DNA of 64,000 bases from an uncultured Eubacterium sp. (GCA_910584795.1 CAJUBZ010000013.1:10522-74521); one strand, 5' to 3'. Positions 58,301 through 63,389 are shown, numbered from the stretch's first letter. Translations and numbers: made by a program. The notes: generated by a model not told the origin, from the letters alone.

Positions 58301-61158
58301 TGGATGGAAAGACAGTCGTAGCCCATAAGGTTACAGAATCGGATAATGTAGAAGGAATTGATGAAATCTATTTTGCAGAAGGTTACAATGTGGTTCCTGC
58401 AGAGGACATTGAGAAGTATAATGCCGGATACATGAAGGAACAGCGAGGTTCTATCAGTGGAACAGTATTCGATGATGTAAACTATGATGGTATTATCGAC
58501 GAAGAAGATAAATTCATGAAAGATTTCGAAGTAGGACTGAAACAGTTTGTTTATAAAGATGGTGAATGGATTCCTACACATGATGAGAAATTTATCAGTA
58601 CAACAGTAACAGATGAAAAAGGTCATTATGTATTTAATAATCTTGAAACACACAAGAAGGAAGAGAATGCCAATAAACTGTATGGTTACGAAGTATGGGT
58701 AGTGAAGGATGAGGAAGGCTACGCAGTAACAAGATATGGAGATGATAGTTTCTTGCTTGCAAATGGACAGGTTATAAAACTGGAAATGGAATTATCTGAA
58801 ATGTTTGCCGGCAAATCCGTAACAGCTCATAAGGTGACCGAGCAGGATAATGTAGAGGGAATTGACGAGATTTATTTCGTAGAAGGCTACAATGTGGTTC
58901 TGGCAGAAAATCCGGATCGTTATAATGCCGGATATATGAAAGAACAGAAAGGTTCTATCAGCGGAACGGTATTTGATGATATCAATTATGATGGCAAAAT
59001 CGACGAAGAAGATAAATTCATGAAAGATTTCGAAGTAGGACTGAAACAGTTTGTTTATGAAGATGGTAAATGGATTCCAACACAGGAAGAAGGATTTATC
59101 AGCACGACAGTAACAGATGAAAATGGTCATTATACATTTGATAATCTTGAGACACATAAGAAGGAAAAGGATGCCAATAAGTTGTATGGATATGAAGTAT
59201 GGATTATCAAAGATCCGGACGGCTATGCAGCAACAAGATATGGTGACAGCAGTTTCTTACTTGTAAGTGGACAGATAATTAAGGCAGATACTGAATTACC
59301 GGAAATGCTGGATGGAAAGATTGTAGTAGCGCATAAGGTAACTGATCAGGATAATGTAAAAGGTATTGATGAGATTTACTTTGCAGAAGGTTACAATGTG
59401 GTTCTTGCAGAAAATCTTGAAGATTATAATGCAGGATATACGATAATAGAGAAAGCAGCGATTACAGGTTCAGTATTTGATGATGTAAACTACGATGGTT
59501 TGATAGATAATGAAGATGATATGCTGGAAAACATTGAAATAGGTTTGAAGCGTTTTGTTTACAAGGATGGAGAATGGAAACCGGCGCCGAACAAAAAGGC
59601 AGAGAATCAGAACGAAGGAAACAACACGGAATCAGACAAATACCAGAACAAGGAAGAGATATCTACATCTTCAGCAGAAACAGGTGGAGAGCAGAAACCA
59701 GAAGAGTTCTTTGCAAAAACTGTAACAGATAAAGATGGTAAGTATGCATTTGAAAATCTTGATACATTTATAACTGAAGATGGAAACCAATATATGTATG
59801 GTTATGAATTGTACATTATCAATCATGAAGACAGGCTGGCAACGAAGTATCAGATGAATGAAGGTAATGGTGATAGTGCACTTCGCAGTGACAATTATCA
59901 GATTATTAAAAAAGATAATGGTCGTGAAGAATTGTTCAAGGGCTGTATCGTTCTGGCACAGAAGAAAGATAAGGAAGAGAATCCGAATAAGCCATATGTT
60001 ATAGAAGGTTATGATGTTGTTAAAGCAACTGTCCGTGACCAGAATAATGCCGGCTTTGCTGCAAAGCATAATCATAGTATTTCAGGACTTGTATGGATAG
60101 ATGAAGACCATGATGGAATCTGTAATGAAGAAATTTTTGCTAAGGATGTTGATATTACACTTGAGAAGTTATATCTTCAGAATGGTGAGTGGATTACAAT
60201 GGACAGTGAAAACTTTATTACAGTTCAGACTGGTAAAGATGGTACATACAGATTTGATAATCTTGAATTATATGGTTATAAGGACGAAAAACCGGTAGTT
60301 TATGGATATCGTGTGAAAGTACCGAATCTTCCAAACCAGTATGGGGTTACTATTTTCCATACAGAGGGTGAAGGTAACAAGAATGACCTGAATGAAAAGA
60401 CAGGTTATCTGGAAACTGAGCAGGCGTTAATTGTTCTGGCAGATAAGGCAGATGAAACCACACCGGCTGACTATAACATAGAGGGATATAATATTTCCCA
60501 TGGATTCTCAGTAGAGTCTCTTGATGCAGGTATTGTTCCTTATGGTGTGGGAAGTATCGCAGGTATCGTATTTGAAGATGCGAATACAGATGGTATTATT
60601 GACGATGATGAACAGATATTTGAAGATAGAGAGGTTTATCTTGAATATAGAGAAGGATCAGATAAAGATTCTGATTTTGTAAGATATCCGGGGGGTAAGG
60701 CAGTTACAGATGAAAGAGGAGTTTTCGTATTCGAAAACCTTCCGGTTCTTGATGAGAATAATGAGGCATATCAGTATCGTGTAACGATGGAAAAACCAGA
60801 AGAGCGTTCCTTTACAAAGGCATTTGACTTTGTTATATTTGGAGATAAGAAGGTCAATATCCTTTCACCTGACACCGAAAAAGGTGATGCGGATGAGGTT
60901 ACAACAGGAATAACACCTGTAATTACATTGGCAGTTCCAAGAAAGCAGAAGAATTGTTATAATCTGAAATATGAGTTTGATGGTTACAACCATAAAAATG
61001 CATATCTTGGATTTACGCCGGTAGAAAAAGCAGACCAGATTCAGACTGGATTAAATGACAGATATTGGTGGGCATTATTACCAATTATGTTGGCAATTAT
61101 GTCAGGTGCAATTGTTGTGATTGTTGGTAATAAGAAAAGAAGAAAGGAAATAGAATAA
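37363..61158 (+). CDS. Giant (7,931-aa) cell-surface protein with SdrD/Cna-B-like repeats
   Basis: One uninterrupted frame. AAAGGA favours ATG 37363 over the ATG eleven codons earlier. The signal peptide runs to about residue 34 (cleavage after AYA). Residues about 35-5000 are unrecognised, acidic and Tyr/Trp-rich, with scattered DUF11-like segments such as VTYKVTVKNTS. From about 5000 to 7890 follow about 16 SdrD/Cna-B-type units marked by G-x-V-F-x-D-x-N-x-D-G, whose DxNxDGxxDEED loops could bind calcium. Six have an exact 504-bp phase. The end has IQTG (Q7894), a hydrophobic helix (about 7902-7922) and NKKRRKEIE, a sorting-signal layout without a classical LPXTG. Probably a wall-anchored adhesin or stalk; a sortase lies two genes downstream. 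Confidence 0.9.
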   Translation: MRQIIRRITGWMLVLSMITSMFGQSVPMAYAADGNEATGVKPELSFTMTYQSGGSSINQNKDTTDGEQGDLSENLRNKNSALLGRGAENGIIVNLTADLKNGRGTARGMYFELALPVFRVEGSKLIELDQAEIAKLKDEDFEKENSKLVRVMAQFSPENPDLWDGYISGHSYWGGSVKIYRTGDMTGGTQAVVETKLYFDGHMPENTAALVRLGGGYAECEDNDKIYYDWFETAAGTTDTKAIFTMICCNLEWEPTIEGVKPKNVIWDRYNYVTYKVTVKNTSKDQDSNYSATSIQMVVPTNMGTVDGWSSGLHPEEAAKFLYNDGNPIKNDDFESSIQRENYMVGVPGEGGIMIYDVTALEATAEGQEAMSKWDMTHFTNIKDENGKKLEEIPYYFKPDGGIYFRKYEKIYNEVGAKIHEDGSEYDHTTFYVALPMSTDIPSSKLDSLNIKVYNTIAFANDYTWTKTTHHNTWGFVKPEDSFTHKKFVVDKTIVNGEEVEEEKDKLYVAINDEADYYLGHFKNTGNIPIFNGMANDTHDKDFGLTKISALFNLTEGEKEPELTDWFMKDDTVEFEFLTYNDLAGSGEPVSEFVSLGQMEPDDELSNDKQKAWSLQIGNLIKDYEQSVIASGKKCVYNNRFRIRFKKRIDPNEEFNGRIAVHGVAGKGKVYNNKLDTTYEKWIWDPKSMAEDDTGYVKTPKKLATDEADIQAIVAKPQINAQVIEKTENGYRYDDPKTVPVNVPGYGFYYQLGNDSVSRIVPGMFSTGTVATVNDTTKAVKGFITDKVILSKRLVDEIAEIENITLHTSADVDKDIVLTVSDFSKDDDGNYYIERSKWENKGEILSVSVNVKKFEKEIELTEENKDIYVVLEGAANTVSPNGNAANAIKPVGVFETKYKDEDLNVKATDPATMIVANINPVIRGISYGRKWLKDSDYIESKENRASGAADQGTIHQIEVPKGIDNSGYKFFIGNATPSPAGKSEIVVDLSGSVGNKTTKDVNVRGFLTKTVTISGFKNVADINQIRLYNWDKDSSKDNADITIPFKELEVKDGAVTIKLEDYDQIEYLKYMVVDMDEFYGGGAKDTPEMEIQFNGDTNWVDYLDAKLTFTPEDESIRGQGNTKGTVSLTDRLYVQKPYADIHANLHYYEFSGTPKPGETNRDGNDMYLGLPYDRDFTYTIDVGNSYISKLDDFDITIDVPVNDNKQGQEANTGFHTTGFRISKELIEQYEKLETITFFDADSNEGKTFTVDYEEGRLISKDDDTVIEGIVLNGDIYIDEQKIFTEFGMNIPNLKKIVVTGKGFQANPDAPADEKHRITLYGFSDSAIHSWNKMDVNGTNYLCGFRGEKSEYVLNSHDTAQAYISKMYFDTTIVAGYKDNNDNGKRFDEVSDSYEHVRAEDWHSGYGWSDHWPDDDELDIGYKAIGSYMIDFRQYLNAGENHPSDAHHHELNDMAVHGYPTYKCYPYDYIYTQSMNTAADVQMTVDLPSDSFDAYYMKVHPKAYKYLESVKIHRSGDDKDTWTTATDWKDSVEKITGNTEKDSYYRVDLRKLEDGYGIYKSPLIDYEVDKPVDKITITLNINRDASEEKDGNIVAKNADYGTWYEQTKYMFEVTGRFYKAGMADATASTKMDIGNLIERPYAKAKRRTDQGRTNGWNNIDSAYRSPWSYQDYYDPCGSSWHDYRDYKSAHLFSTAKVYVASAVNNVQKGVHTKADQETDERAKFSKYNEYVVSFWQAEEGSTHDCYNAHTGIGHADSHSLNNDPYNWSGKRSFTDQLTLTDTLPYVRPDKETGHFGFLTKKIFISEDLKQYIDKVVVSKKKAVLNEDGTCNEQNLADTIEIAGADLIKEDVNAERPEQIQGSDQHVVHSNANRTFYEIPIIYPDSEIEETKGAIVLGEDEYVTKYEIHMKNLPGDVDYAAELKGQEGLFDSYNHGSGTDPDVYVGGDVYRVTADNIINSGEKCDWNNMQSASYMQKSSAPYYTYNDKALITSYRIPFQGGYTITRNHSGDTIYDYENDNKTPTTAKFDVRVWNRKDLDDEENRSAEIDSAAVTNTMNGNYRLKNIYIPTEFIEGTWFNVEYLQLDDTKIDIEKLRESKYFKKVTDGTQYIFDVNGYIRDNLDKMNTFAPNNTKKGSTEYYHEHISQFVIKFKGIEKEILDGGEFLNPSRESLSDTTISKAVPTFSYDGVYVDRHKEDIENDNWTFDSRPTIINNSNHYTSTTHNENHVGVKFTTNESDAWPYGYRTDTGTGNDASGTKKTDYYIVNNLVSTMVVDMKRQSTLKSGESSFAYDIDGDKELAVDKNHLLPDDYVEYQITVGADEDSLIPLYHPDVRFKAPKGQRIVGWYVSGNDSDIPNGDITAKAVLGDGNTVTFEQEKRYCKDSQNTVTNYKWLDISCGNLSKSDAYNQLNNGEKIKIVVVTQLTHEINPFEGKVINDDEKERIYVYGHPKHTYSQYRILHKNGQIDNRASGDFYIDNAEGATYYRGHGNGYYEAFYDRESTYYADIRTKLRFFDNRLDLTLKYVDDYDLPGKNEDTNPHLDERPMIIELRGADKSDVYNDTLHTLSSATYTVSFLSDNRKDGRLFKGFDLVEKPVFKYPEKLNPDGKRNAAVKYCFFDEIGTDKGIYTDGEYTEIWLLEDKVIEGDKLTQQQKNDGCRLLKDAVKIQWTYDDIPSEPIVFATSEKPFEFRGVGRYRDIRNNAEKQTKIADDNFTIGITAVSELVHSHSENINNTTEEGISEDITYEGTAKVVGNGSITNVITRERPIVTLHTQIFNSMEEAGEEYDENAAQIKGYRPGDTVWYKSTVVNHEKGQTQPQGALLEPVIFDKIPEYITTSGLDTNNIKVKWYDADGKLKEDIPNYTITREKFDNVADYGGDFVTEKSNTDGCYQGRGHAFADLTFGESGNSTSTPINYNVYAIQFEEGSRLEIGERLEVFYEAEIREENLPLAYTKRTGTDSVTKTFVDYYPKMGEYYQWTHGYYTGYSWDGNNYSYPYANAVNGLSIQFKNQNDMMDMNYLYHDVGVSGTRNKNIDRYEYLKDSDAFMPGSGADGNNYGRTEIYGSNGYLKDEDIRTANNQQRTYYVPTRTDGKHDELPVSESYRSQSISGNARDWYSRLMSLRVRSTNWQGEHSDAVLWAESRLHLQTAWLAASSELIGDENYLKSKEYLPTNYRAGKWDHHYNSDYWYSGCTNIRDYTREINDDTITTLEYDQYFTSRIGAYNYGDWDITGGIEFTYIMPQGIEPKLNKNGTPDFSDITAEIMQGGTSANPDYEKIDNSDITVEVVQKPGSADGYLTPNIMRDPLLSTSVMNKTGDSYEGKEPYYTAEEHTSWVLKITVKKTLAKWFNRGDKSGYAMRVDIPSHVYATPKDEYWYDEVMVKPVDTEENLYYQVYDTTTLWGNNYLLGMPTPISTQKNGMDFIWNVYYVHTHSGSEQCIDGSKYFWNGSPNTPYINGMNITNREVSTQGVTEDSVPTDNRQAFSNGVRNTYANTGTRAHMRKPMIRTWTTIGEDNVAGNKAADYYVDPQGDSSAVNIHVENKYWLNTLAPELMWYDYYTTHYRETFKVRHTYATDGGNMGTLFYPVITEILPAGIVPKDVNGDLFTHDNEVNGKKKLDWTLKGADYNGDSLDELKEYQEEKELYQSTVEYIELAGEEGKVEGRYRISFKQKAEPDVRSDKKIKIDSESARVFSFKFFTEDGPDIATKDGKEDKRLGDQYQSNHTFVSSELDYFKFLIDSDAVNAARENPYFVGGPFVSTYVNGGWAGTIPDTRRDSAESGIKAMLPKVPTANKLGTDSAINATDEGGVKRYIEDEKKIKIDGTELDMEDYPSLRESLHLKAEDSDLDGGYDTSNMGVHTSSRIRLKYPVIENKTFVSKNEAEAVDHLGGRSPQWQDGIYDYYPSQDNPVEYLNDLYFNVKVVNGADSVGAEDYYHHGNMSHGKMKVTVVLPSIVRTVSLKGSDVYLLFKKADGETARMNIDEAEDMGFEFKVLDQFISDEQKETIIFEVRTPGDYADDITAANYDDYIRGKHMPGYFGYKDTLVVGVKTTVRNNILDTENIDFTDEYWKDPVWDEEFKADGYVTMDDVNGDYLKTMNADGDFDLLTELDGAGITYERMVSDDKETNTDWDGDKDYTDEYAKDESAIVTLMKPHSTVRLDTSVQRSEIDNPDLVEGIQRVVDDPIIKSAVKLSVYMDQAVNEGGAVGEFVVDWRVPFRSTLLGTTEEAPVTEDPITKRIYALGTGVWEIPDTAGDEIYREKLKNDLDVQVYALCSEDAENAADGASYRNINNMWEGEWINLTELYNKHVNGIERPGVDIDKNTIIDISDLSLKLYGERSELGQKIYQVRYVVSSKTGDYAVPKGFRLAIDADPEKDGSQEMNEIDPEHENVDPLPESVTSEPDENGEYSEDAKIGNAAFIMLTGSHLSATRRHVNHFATGWAKYDDTQYCVDSMRTRAGYYIARELPVIEIDMNNHYFKIGKNQEGKSEYKWSDDIVINDASHMLKYKLQLKNLSNKEIEKTNVEDVEEDTATNPQLVAVLPIIQNIDMSLESKEPLVYKKYHEVEYGEAEWESTLSPDCTANVSFKDSQAAWTWHVEDSKGNVIPKDKHDITSVTMAMYDKIAGIKYLRQRRIMRWTSKGHLAPGQRIIIDFMVPVSTEDTFTTTTELLSCKAYGFKPGAFVPHIPASEEAVNYAYEIDARDVNDNGESNVENTITVSVNNIGFSGTNAFNRTKRSFSEYGTGQNEQGNGRDRPSLVPEGTNYDFISSIINPDTQGTSKGFQQPVIYDVLPFVGDTQLVAQTSGYAASRGTDWRGWLNLASIEVKTQTGSDARTLTDGTDVHVWIGPFNYSGSKIVKIPIEKLPDVSQTSSIGFYNQIRGESGTAINEKCKYFVRLSDLLRLKTTDKEAYSELEKHAQAIYVEPLNNYYLASNTKLSVSYRLKAPLNMPLSKKYTPEDSENILNATADVDGWNSFSAQSGSDKAVESPYAGVYTAAPADRGYIGHYVWLDESYNAKFTDEGEYIQRDGRWLLNKATKDLDYDGEIDDPGINDVKVELLTENGYPVNRLGEAVVEKDGRYLVIDENTGKISVDSMGSPIYTPYGPMSYTTEKDAYGHDGYFIISNIKPGKYNLRYTFPEGSKYEKYALTTRSLGVTGTSIKVYRPGEDDMLPELGAAGEGDEPSDGAKVKSLTIQTTEPIQIDAIGEDEAAYAEYDEKMTSYDLGVAPSFSYGGYAWMDIQYDAEDQPKPDSINGQMDDTEQKLENVGIHIYEVKADGSHVPAYDKNGLEIKTLYTDENGYFNTTLYPYRSYIAVADTKKVNNVIQPSPVTISTRALQYEKDNDLLYHEELNQNTTNVFSIVPTSSDYDMGTCVDGQYGTYNRLGFGYVPAGIGAIGKYVFNDENYDGIRNEYIDKDGYIVSEPGIDDVKLVLEKYYYKDGKWTLLNDHFAETTSLGSSYSFIVDAAYTDETADEEGIKYLCGYKVKVDMSTVPAGFVPTKYYMNNGVSDSDLPISGDNYRYLTKEPVIIASVADKNSLDEYKIIMEDETYDISKALIITKYDAGFTTEDRAKIDGVVWNDKNYDGEHGKYTDVEGNETDEPGIADVELQLVPYVYYNNKWEHLDKDNLKDADKYNEYTLTTITDADGAYSFTGVRTVAVMSDDTKCIVGYKIRVNTDIEDLHYGITKYRTCDTYVDSDLRKTENGEFILNAEDEFIITAKKIPAKDVEKEYGKEVLKNQEELLIHNNLGYFEINKVTDYKGSDAGLVEFRQGSVSGKVWLDDDYNGIMDDSEHGMAEEKVTIKRYYLENVLDGQYTWREDTTYTGPVCTTDNEGDYLFDNLDSYIYKDGKYYLAGYKVYMAEEPDNSVYGITLYGQYNPDTQRGSDLKELELTKDDDYIIIAKRSGKVEDSDNVNGSSAAKKVGELAHVAAYKGNYYDLVTARAYEKLDAGYHLYPNAAITGCVFEDYNYDGIINSGKDGKVDSFSDELKAALDGNDIVVKATAYYYDNGQWKQYIDNTGTPVTYTDVIDTSSVDGKYEIAVPTKINVEHKNYLAGYKLEVNVIPKGYHITKHKADGKVSDSNALIKEASAKYNITKTLAERPYSGTIKEEMDGYIIPANPSDDPSSANIIGDYDIAEGRVVSDYNMGYVAHETSMIDGIAFEDKNDNGKYDKPSEGDSKNSDKLLSGVKVGIKRYQFDAENNIWVKAPKADAPNDEYYAIVVTDDDGYYAFENLPTHVDTGDKADKPVLYGYTVWLLEMPVNDKGQEMAATYYQANKHKNDSALIAGNMQIIKAESNPNLDEDELKDGNIMIAHKLPQNDPERSDIVEGYDCSVASSRDGYNLGFVDYAKGSIEGCVFHDKNIDGIIDKDDAKFENISVGLKRFVYEDGQWTPAQDEGAEYFATAVTDADGNYKFDNLDTFTTNNGTKHIYGYEVWVMETPEDHVITRYQMNDGKNDSAVLLDSQVIKKDTTLSEVLDGKLVVARKTNTAKEDGLDNVYVVEGYDVVRESHLNDYNAGYTILRKGEINGTVFEDADYDGVMEEDEKLWEGIEVGLKRFVYEDGKWIPAQDEEFIATTVTDAEGHYTFGNLKTHVKKDGENKLYGYEVWVLKDKDGYAVTRYGNDSFLRINGQIIKADTELPEMLDGKTVVAHKVTEQDNVEGINDVYFVEGYNVILAEIVGDYNAGYIKEQKGFISGTVFDDVNYDGIIDEEDKFMKDIEVGLKQFVYEDGEWIPTQEEGFISTTVTDEKGHYTFENLETHKKEENVNKLYGYEVWIVKDPDGYAVTRYGNDSFLLISGQIIKANTELPEMLDGKTVVAHKVTEQDNVEGINDVYFVEGYNVILAEIVGDYNAGYIKEQKGFISGTVFDDVNYDGIIDEEDKFMKDIEVGLKQFVYEDGEWIPTQEEGFISTTVTDEKGHYTFENLETHKKEENVNKLYGYEVWIVKDPDGYAVTRYGNDSFLLISGQVIKADTELPEMLDGKTVVAHKVTESDNVEGIDEIYFAEGYNVVPAEDIEKYNAGYMKEQRGSISGTVFDDVNYDGIIDEEDKFMKDFEVGLKQFVYKDGEWIPTHDEKFISTTVTDEKGHYVFNNLETHKKEENANKLYGYEVWVVKDEEGYAVTRYGDDSFLLANGQVIKLEMELSEMFAGKSVTAHKVTEQDNVEGIDEIYFVEGYNVVLAENPDRYNAGYMKEQKGSISGTVFDDINYDGKIDEEDKFMKDFEVGLKQFVYEDGKWIPTQEEGFISTTVTDENGHYTFDNLETHKKEKDANKLYGYEVWIIKDPDGYAATRYGDSSFLLVSGQIIKADTELPEMLDGKIVVAHKVTDQDNVKGIDEIYFAEGYNVVLAENLEDYNAGYTIIEKAAITGSVFDDVNYDGLIDNEDDMLENIEIGLKRFVYKDGEWKPAPNKKAENQNEGNNTESDKYQNKEEISTSSAETGGEQKPEEFFAKTVTDKDGKYAFENLDTFITEDGNQYMYGYELYIINHEDRLATKYQMNEGNGDSALRSDNYQIIKKDNGREELFKGCIVLAQKKDKEENPNKPYVIEGYDVVKATVRDQNNAGFAAKHNHSISGLVWIDEDHDGICNEEIFAKDVDITLEKLYLQNGEWITMDSENFITVQTGKDGTYRFDNLELYGYKDEKPVVYGYRVKVPNLPNQYGVTIFHTEGEGNKNDLNEKTGYLETEQALIVLADKADETTPADYNIEGYNISHGFSVESLDAGIVPYGVGSIAGIVFEDANTDGIIDDDEQIFEDREVYLEYREGSDKDSDFVRYPGGKAVTDERGVFVFENLPVLDENNEAYQYRVTMEKPEERSFTKAFDFVIFGDKKVNILSPDTEKGDADEVTTGITPVITLAVPRKQKNCYNLKYEFDGYNHKNAYLGFTPVEKADQIQTGLNDRYWWALLPIMLAIMSGAIVVIVGNKKRRKEIE
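56941..60078 (+). repeat. In-gene 504-bp (168-codon) repeats
   Basis: The first isoleucine/valine-type codon of the unit motif falls at 56941, 57445, 57949, 58453, 58957 and 59461, exactly 504 bp apart. The sixth unit is 618 bp because of a 114-bp insert. Units two and three are identical over 443 bp (57298-57740 and 57802-58244). Older, diverged units of the same fold lie upstream from about 52360 and downstream to about 60700. Confidence 0.95.
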
Positions 61159-61177
61159 GGGGATTTTTCCCCTTATT
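61154..61177 (+). terminator. Terminator or attenuator after the giant gene
   Basis: AATAAGGGG (61154-61162), loop ATTTTT, CCCCTTATT (61169-61177), then CTTTATT. The solute-binding gene starts 14-23 bp later, so readthrough at a reduced level is likely. Confidence 0.7.
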
Positions 61178-61190
61178 CTTTATTAAGGAC

Positions 61191-62576
61191 ATGGAAAAGT
61201 TGGGACAAAAGAAATTTAAATTGCTTGCGGCTATTTTAGCAGTGATTTTAGGCTGTGCTGCAATCGGACTTATTATAACTGCGTTTATAGGTAAAGAGAA
61301 TAATCCACATTTAATTTTTCAAGGGGAAACAGGAAAGGTTCATCTGAAAGAAGAACGTAAATCTACATTTTGCGTGGGGGTATCTGCTTCTATTGCAGAT
61401 ATTTATCCTTATACCCACAATGATGAGGCAGATGCAGTGTTAAAGAAACTGGTTTATGAACCATTAATTTGTATTAATAATGACTATGAGATTTCTTATT
61501 GTAATGCAGAGCGTGTTACTTTTCAAAAGGAAGGCAGAGAGGCTGCTGTGAAATTAAATCAGGATAAGACTTTTAGCAATGGAGAAAAGCTGAATGCTGT
61601 TATGGTCGTAAAATCCTATAAATGGTTCATGGCAAATCAGAACGCCTATACAAAACTTTTAAGCAGAATCGTAGATATAAGAGCAGCAGGTGATGATGCT
61701 CTGGTATTTACCTTCACAGGTGCTGATAGTGAGAATATAAAGGTTTTTAATATTCCTATTATTAGTCAGCCTGAGAAAAATGGGGAGGCAGCGCTTGGTA
61801 CAGGAGCATATAGCATTGATTCTGTAAAACCTTATAAACAGATTGTTTTGAAGGCAAACAAGCCCTATAATGGCAGTCCCGAGTATGACACAGTTCTGAT
61901 TAAAACTGTTGATTACAGTGATATGAAGAAACTATTAAAGTCCCAGGATTTTGATATGTTTGTCTTTAATCAGAAAGAGCAGGGTGATGTTGTGAAAACA
62001 GATAAGGCGTATGATATATATGAGTTTGGCAAAGACACCGGATGGTTCATAAAACATAACAAGGAGAGTAAAGCGTTAGGTGGTGCCATTGCAAAACTGA
62101 TAGAGGGTCATCAGTTTTTTGATAAAATCCAGACAGATGGAATATATTCTCCGGGAGTCATTAGTGCATATATTGAACCGAATTATTATTCCATGCTGAG
62201 TAATGCAAGTTTAAACAATATAAAAACTGTTTCAGTAGCACATGATTATAGTGCAGCAGCAACAGGTATATATCAGTCTCTGGAAAAGAAGTTAAAAGAT
62301 AAAAAAGTTAAGTGTAGCGAAAAAACTTACGGAATAGAGGAAGTGCCGGAGGATTTTGAGGAAGACTTATTACTTTTTTATGGAAGTTATAAGCAGGGCA
62401 TGACTCGGGCGGATAATAAAAAGTTTTTCAAAGAGAATCAAGAGATTGATGCTGTAGATTTTTACGAATTTCTGGAGAAGTATTTTGCTTCTCAGAATAA
62501 TATTACACCGATTAGTAAAGATACAGTCTGGGTGGCTTTTCTTGCCGGCAGGGATACTTTAGGTTTGGTGGAATGA
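61191..62576 (+). CDS. Family 5 extracellular solute-binding protein, orphan
   Basis: Peptide/nickel-type ABC substrate-binding fold of 461 residues. It has an N-terminal membrane segment (about 9-30), then the SBP_bac_5 pattern: an early LKKLVYEPLI segment, then KLNQDKTFSNGEKLNAVMVVKSYKW, and LGTGAYSIDSVKPYKQIVLKANKPY near 200. The N-terminal VILGC could be read as a weak lipobox, but hydrophobicity continues past the Cys, so a helix anchor is as likely. No permease or ATPase gene is nearby. The start may be TTG 61200, which is better spaced from AAGGA (61185-61189) than ATG 61191. Its place between the giant protein and the sortase suggests a joint role at the surface. Confidence 0.8.
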   Translation: MEKLGQKKFKLLAAILAVILGCAAIGLIITAFIGKENNPHLIFQGETGKVHLKEERKSTFCVGVSASIADIYPYTHNDEADAVLKKLVYEPLICINNDYEISYCNAERVTFQKEGREAAVKLNQDKTFSNGEKLNAVMVVKSYKWFMANQNAYTKLLSRIVDIRAAGDDALVFTFTGADSENIKVFNIPIISQPEKNGEAALGTGAYSIDSVKPYKQIVLKANKPYNGSPEYDTVLIKTVDYSDMKKLLKSQDFDMFVFNQKEQGDVVKTDKAYDIYEFGKDTGWFIKHNKESKALGGAIAKLIEGHQFFDKIQTDGIYSPGVISAYIEPNYYSMLSNASLNNIKTVSVAHDYSAAATGIYQSLEKKLKDKKVKCSEKTYGIEEVPEDFEEDLLLFYGSYKQGMTRADNKKFFKENQEIDAVDFYEFLEKYFASQNNITPISKDTVWVAFLAGRDTLGLVE

Positions 62577-62654
62577 TTTTTGTGAGAAAAGAGTTAGTTA
62601 TATGAGGACTTTATTGTGCCTAACATAAATAGATTTCAAAGAAGGAGAATGATG

Positions 62655-63380
62655 ATGAAAAAAAAGCGTTCTAAGGGAACAAAAATAGTTATTTTGCTGA
62701 TTCTGCTAGTGATTATACTAATAGGTGCGTTTTTTATTAGTCGTGAAATTCTGAGTCAAAAAAGGGCACAACATCAGTTTCAGCAATTAGCAAAGGAGAT
62801 TGCTGATGAAAGTAGCACAGGAAGAAATCTTTCTGCATTGTTCAAAAAGAATAATGAGTGTATTGGCTGGGTCTTCATCAAAGATACACCGATTGATTAT
62901 CCTGTCATGCATACACCGAATGATCCAAAGAAGTATCTGTATATGAATTTTGAAAAGGAGTATAGCAGTTCAGGAACACCATTTTTAGACGCAAGATGTA
63001 ATGTGGACAGCGATAATTGTATTATTTATGGACATAATATGCGAAATGGTCAATTGTTTGCTTCGTTGAAAGAATATGTTGATTCTAAATATTGTGAAAA
63101 ACATCCTGAAATTGAGTTTGAAACAGCAAAAGGAAATAATATATATCAAATTTTTGCTGTTGTTACTTTGAAGGAAAGCGATGAATGGTACAATTTTGTG
63201 GATGCACCGAATCGCAAAAATTTCAAAAGCAATCTATCGGTATTGATGAAAAAAGCTTTGTATACTACAGGAGTTAGACCAAAGTACGGACAGAAGATGA
63301 TAACATTGTCTACTTGTTATGGTTCCGGAAAGGATGGCAGATTGATTGTAGTGGCAGTGAATACAAATTCCGGTTTGTAG
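62655..63380 (+). CDS. srtB: Class B sortase
   Basis: Membrane-anchored transpeptidase. A basic N-terminus and one transmembrane helix (about 9-29) precede the sortase fold, with catalytic H127 in IYGHNM, C221 in TLSTCYG and R229 in DGRLIVV. The TLSTC box and the length are those of class B. Of three consecutive ATGs the last (62655) is correctly spaced from GGAG at 62644-62647. The frame is open upstream to GTG 62616. The likely substrate is the giant protein, whose C-terminus has an IQTG motif. The symbol refers to the class, not to a proven orthologue. Confidence 0.9.
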   Translation: MKKKRSKGTKIVILLILLVIILIGAFFISREILSQKRAQHQFQQLAKEIADESSTGRNLSALFKKNNECIGWVFIKDTPIDYPVMHTPNDPKKYLYMNFEKEYSSSGTPFLDARCNVDSDNCIIYGHNMRNGQLFASLKEYVDSKYCEKHPEIEFETAKGNNIYQIFAVVTLKESDEWYNFVDAPNRKNFKSNLSVLMKKALYTTGVRPKYGQKMITLSTCYGSGKDGRLIVVAVNTNSGL

Positions 63381-63389
63381 GGGAGTGAC

